A stretch of DNA of 64,000 nt. Origin: Ancylostoma caninum. Lineage: Eukaryota; Nematoda; Chromadorea; Rhabditida; Ancylostomatidae. Positions 63,796-64,000 of the stretch are shown in pieces. The notes under the pieces are model-generated. The model was not told the DNA's origin. It searched no databases and saw only the letters and a list, made by a program, of their open reading frames with translations. A program made the translations under genes and the position numbers. Where the stretch lies: contig JBAJFG010000582.1 of assembly GCA_037903475.1 (NCBI GenBank), forward strand, positions 186,001-250,000, read 5' to 3'. Numbering within the stretch: position 1 is the stretch's first letter; every line of letters begins with the position of its first letter.

Positions 63796-64000
63796 AGTGA
63801 ACATATTTGGTGAGATTGGTGTTCTTAAACTAATACGGTTTGATCACTTGCTGTTCTGAAAAACGGTCTCAGAAAAATTTGAATCAGGAACACCGCTACC
63901 AGAAAGTGCTTACCTCTGAAAAAATGTTGTTTATTGCAGCTGGGATTAGGTACTTGCTCGCGCGGATATTTTCATCCAGCTGATACCGATCAGTTAGTTG
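63796..64000. other. No gene recognised
   Basis: Unassigned sequence to the window end. Confidence 0.3.

Overview
This window looks like a repeat-rich nematode nuclear genome, most likely from a strongylid (hookworm-like) species. The evidence is a chemoreceptor gene of the nematode Sra-superfamily (Sre-like) type with short GT-AG introns, BEL/Pao retroelements with a phlebovirus-type envelope gene, and many mariner- and hAT-like elements. There are no operons, ribosome binding sites, rRNA or tRNA genes that I can support. Host coding sequence is a small part of the window; most of it is transposable elements nested in one another.

Layout. 1-5.7 kb: a CR1-like LINE (ORF1 intact; ORF2 with an endonuclease deletion and a one-base frameshift) ending in an AAAT tail. 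7-16 kb: three copies of a dispersed element (called M here) that carries a ~55-60 bp minisatellite and a CA-rich end, which in the third copy has grown to about 450 bp of CA repeat. Between them lie the C-terminal exons of a membrane protein (minus, 11.8-12.7 kb) and one orphan exon. 16-20 kb: uncertain small-gene exons, a GC-rich minisatellite, a decayed mariner, a palindromic MITE. 20.2-23.3 kb: a hAT-type element with 8-bp target duplications and CRISPR-like ordered arrays of a TTCGAA quasi-palindrome at both ends.

24.2-34.4 kb (minus): an eight-exon Sre-like receptor gene whose exon phases all agree (about 331 aa). Its last intron is 7.3 kb and holds at least seven mobile elements. A degenerate piece of a paralogue lies at 60 kb. 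38-40 kb: a 1.9-kb imperfect palindrome. 40-43 kb: a 5' part of a BEL/Pao element (LTR, tRNA-Gly-like primer site, gag, protease).

46,105-56,605 (minus): a complete LTR-bounded BEL/Pao provirus with 230/231-bp LTRs, CCGTT target duplications, TATA box, AATAAA and a tRNA-Gly-like primer site. It carries gag, a protease joined in frame to the integrase C-terminus (reverse transcriptase, RNase H and integrase core are gone), an open 505-aa envelope-like ORF, and a spliced 3' gene that encodes a second nucleocapsid-type zinc-knuckle domain. Four DNA transposons (a hAT, two identical-length TTAA foldbacks and a mariner) are nested in it. 56.7-58.4 kb: another hAT element with a perfect 8-bp target duplication. 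62.6-63.8 kb: a Penelope-like remnant with a GIY-YIG endonuclease segment.

The elements interrupt one another in a readable order, and several insertions can be proved inside the window because a second, empty copy of the target is present. All calls come from reading the sequence; no database search was run.
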